The position numbers were made by a program, and so were the translations under genes. The notes beneath the pieces are model-generated. The model was not told where the DNA came from. It worked only from the letters and a program-made list of their open reading frames with translations, and ran no database searches. From Candidatus Thorarchaeota archaeon (lineage in GTDB: Archaea > Asgardarchaeota > Thorarchaeia > Thorarchaeales > Thorarchaeaceae), in assembly GCA_016840965.1 (NCBI GenBank), contig JAEORI010000001.1, positions 1 to 7,781 of the forward strand: a stretch of DNA of 7,781 bases, given 5' to 3'. Below, piece after piece: positions 6,708 through 7,781 of this stretch (within the stretch, counting starts at the first letter, position 1; every line of letters starts with the position of its first letter).

Positions 6708-7094
6708 ATGAGCGATCCAGTAATGGATGCATATACGCAAGCATATAGCAGTTCGGGAAATATGGTTCAAGCTTTTGGAGTGATATCCGAGTCCGGGCAA
6801 GTTCTTTGGCAGAGTAACAACTGGGACTTGACAGGAGATGCGAGAAATCTAATTTCTGCAGTAAAGTCACGAGCAGCTAGTGTTGTTCAAAATCAAGTGA
6901 AGTATTCAACAATGCGCTCTACTCCTGAGAGTCTCGTTGCTCGGAATGTCCAAGGAAACGGAATTCTGATATTGACCAAAATCGATGCAGCAAGCGATAG
7001 ATGGGTTGTAGCGTGGGCTGATGCTCAAGCTCAGCCAGATGGTGTTTATGTAGATGTAGATCGTGCTGCAAAGACGCTCAGAGGCAAGATCTAG
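6708..7094 (+). CDS. Profilin-like protein (probable Asgard profilin), copy 1
   Basis: This is a 128-residue soluble protein with no signal or membrane segment. The order of elements is profilin-like: an N-terminal helix (about 5-18); a strand-turn-strand AFGVISESGQVLWQSNNW (22-39) with a Trp where profilins have their VWA strand; a helix (about 42-58); VKYSTMRSTPESLVAR (64-79); a strand GNGILILTKI (83-92); RWVVAWADAQAQP (98-110); and a C-terminal helix VDVDRAAKTL (115-124). Eukaryotic profilins show the same pattern, with G-x-x-Y/F, a Gly before a strand, and a C-terminal helix. Asgard profilins are known to bind actin and regulate its polymerisation. Roadblock/LC7 proteins share the overall fold class and remain an alternative, but the two Trp residues and the C-terminal helix fit profilin better. 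It is paralogous to the next gene. The ATG is set by a strong ribosome site, and the gene ends in TAG. Confidence 0.6.
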   Translation: MSDPVMDAYTQAYSSSGNMVQAFGVISESGQVLWQSNNWDLTGDARNLISAVKSRAASVVQNQVKYSTMRSTPESLVARNVQGNGILILTKIDAASDRWVVAWADAQAQPDGVYVDVDRAAKTLRGKI

Positions 7095-7120
7095 CAATCT
7101 CTAGGAAAAATTACGTCTGG

Positions 7121-7145
7121 GGGAAAACTTCAACATAGTTCTCCC
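7121..7145 (+). terminator. Weak hairpin between the two profilin-like genes
   Basis: GGGAAAAC (7121-7128) can pair with GTTCTCCC (7138-7145) with one mismatch around a 9-base loop. No T-run follows, so it may be a processing or attenuation structure, or chance, rather than a terminator. Confidence 0.2.
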
Positions 7146-7168
7146 TTCATACAAATCAATGTATACAT

Positions 7169-7174
7169 GGTGGT
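7169..7174 (+). promoter_or_regulatory. Shine-Dalgarno supporting a TTG start for profilin-like gene 2
   Basis: GGTGGT lies 6 bases before TTG 7181-7183. No in-frame ATG is available near the N-terminus, so TTG is the best start. It directly follows the 10-base palindrome ATGTATACAT (7159-7168). Confidence 0.5.
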
Positions 7175-7180
7175 CTTATT

Positions 7181-7555
7181 TTGGCATTAGTGATTGGGAA
7201 TGAATGGAATCTGCTCTTTGCGAATAATCCAAAAATCCATGCATTTGCAGTTGCTAAAGATGGATTAATCATTTGGCAGACTGATAACTGGAATCTAGTA
7301 GATGACATAGATGGAATCATGAAGAATGTTGAAAAAGACTCATCAAAGATTTCCGCAGGCGGAGTCACGTATAAACGAGTCACGTCTTCAAAAGACTCAT
7401 ACATAGCTACTGCTGAAGAAAAAAAGGGTCACATCATTCTTGTGAGAATCGAAAATAACAGTTGGGCAATTGCGTTTACAGCTCCTTCATCTGTTCCCGA
7501 ACTCACATCAATTGATGTCAGAAAAACAGCTATAAAATTGAAAAGCCGCATATAA
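7181..7555 (+). CDS. Profilin-like protein (probable Asgard profilin), copy 2
   Basis: This is a 124-residue paralogue of the preceding gene, collinear with it to the last residue, roughly a quarter identical by eye. Shared positions include AF (21-22), G28, WQ.DNW.L (32-39), the Tyr in GVTY (61-64), S73, A76, G83, I/L strand residues 85-89, W95, A98, DV (112-113), A117, L120 and the final Ile. Here GVTYKRVTSSKDSYIATAEE and KGHIILVRI resemble the profilin pattern even more than copy 1 does. The C-terminal helix is Lys/Arg-rich, making this copy more basic, which may reflect a different ligand. Start TTG 7181 is chosen from the ribosome-site spacing; GTG 7190 is the fallback. The gap of 86 bases from copy 1 leaves room for its own promoter, but no clear TATA box is seen. 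It ends in TAA, followed by a T-run. A roadblock-like fold is the alternative. Confidence 0.6.
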   Translation: MALVIGNEWNLLFANNPKIHAFAVAKDGLIIWQTDNWNLVDDIDGIMKNVEKDSSKISAGGVTYKRVTSSKDSYIATAEEKKGHIILVRIENNSWAIAFTAPSSVPELTSIDVRKTAIKLKSRI

Positions 7556-7565
7556 CATATCATGG

Positions 7566-7571
7566 TTTTTT
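7566..7571 (+). terminator. T-run terminator after profilin-like gene 2
   Basis: Six consecutive T residues begin 11 bases after the TAA. Archaeal transcription commonly ends at such U-runs without a hairpin. The convergent partial gene ends 14 bases further on. Confidence 0.45.
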
Positions 7572-7584
7572 GCTATTGTCGATT

Positions 7585-7779
7585 CTAATCATTAGGAAAG
7601 AGAATTTCCCTGATTCGATTGATGATGTCCATGTACTCCTTTGAACCTACAGAATAGTAATCGAGCAGCATCTCATACATTGAAAGAGTTTCTTTTGTAG
7701 CAATGTCGAGATTAACCATATTGGCAATCTTTGTTCTCCAGGCATGCTGCATTTTTGCTCTTTTAACACTCAGCTCTAT
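7585..7779 (-). CDS. C-terminal fragment of an unrecognised protein, truncated by right edge
   Basis: On the minus strand a frame is open from the right edge for 64 codons and ends in TAG (complement of 7585-7587). The product includes RAKMQHAWRTKIANMVNLDI, then TLSMYEMLLDYYSVGSKEYM, and closes with INRIREILFPND. It looks like amphipathic helices with no membrane segment. I do not recognise the family. The fragment has no start codon that must be used; M10 (a 55-residue product) is possible, but a C-terminal end of a longer protein is more likely. Support is the uninterrupted frame, plausible residue composition, and fit with the convergent arrangement and the T-run before it. Confidence 0.55.
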   Translation of the reverse strand: MELSVKRAKMQHAWRTKIANMVNLDIATKETLSMYEMLLDYYSVGSKEYMDIINRIREILFPND

Positions 7780-7781
7780 CA

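Noticed and set aside
7159..7168. Perfect 10-base palindrome ATGTATACAT before profilin-like gene 2
   Set aside because: Several such palindromes are expected by chance in a window of this size, and there is no second copy upstream of gene 1 to suggest an operator.
6708..7555. Roadblock/LC7 identity for the two small proteins
   Set aside because: Not excluded, since the fold class is shared, but they lack the usual roadblock opening (gV-x-gA-vv-x-dG) and have conserved Trp residues, a G-x-x-Y strand and a C-terminal helix that fit profilin better.
2..7781. Genome-wide reassignment of UAG to pyrrolysine
   Set aside because: Six genes here end sensibly at TAG, including two that share CTAG in convergent orientation; reading through these would add unsupported tails. 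Only the DUF58 TAG needs explaining.
1..7781. CRISPR arrays, tRNA or rRNA genes, insertion sequences
   Set aside because: No direct-repeat arrays, cloverleaf-like segments, rRNA-like stretches, transposase motifs or flanking terminal repeats were seen on either strand.

Overview
The window looks like a chromosomal fragment from an archaeon, most likely an Asgard-group archaeon. The grounds are: Shine-Dalgarno sequences of the archaeal GGTG/GGGGTGA type; a DHH phosphoesterase of archaeal character; a DUF58 protein followed by a polytopic membrane protein; and, most tellingly, two adjacent small paralogous proteins that read best as Asgard-type profilins (a roadblock/LC7-like fold is the alternative). 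Base composition is moderate, slightly AT-rich by eye. TAG is the commonest stop: of eight gene 3' ends, six use TAG, one TGA and one TAA. The lineage call is an inference from gene content only.

Layout. Positions 2-1276 (+) hold one DUF58/VWA-like gene. It is already open at the left edge, so its N-terminus lies outside. A single in-frame TAG at 716-718 interrupts it just after the DxSxS metal-site motif, and both halves are in the same frame. It runs directly into a + strand membrane protein with a long Lys/Glu/Arg-rich tail (ATG at 1327, but probably starting at a CTG at 1273 that overlaps the DUF58 stop). A DHH-DHHA1 phosphoesterase follows (start 2683 preferred, end 3654). These three genes are packed like an operon. 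The DHH gene converges on a large minus-strand OPT-family transporter (3651-6233), and the two stop codons share the palindrome CTAG. The transporter carries an N-terminal extension made of a 100-residue tandem duplication. Behind it on the minus strand is a DUF167/YggU-family gene (6282-6581 or longer).

A 126-base divergent intergenic region separates DUF167 from the two profilin-like genes on the + strand (6708-7094 and 7181-7555). The second profilin-like gene uses a TTG start. The window ends with the C-terminal 64 codons of an unrecognised minus-strand gene (7585-7779) that enters from the right edge.

Working together: DUF58 proteins usually accompany MoxR-type AAA ATPases and membrane partners, so the left block is probably a membrane-linked VWA system, with an unconnected or loosely connected phosphoesterase at its end. 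The profilin-like pair would belong to the Asgard actin cytoskeleton. No RNA genes, CRISPR arrays, insertion sequences or integration sites were seen, and no gene-free stretch exceeds about 130 bases.
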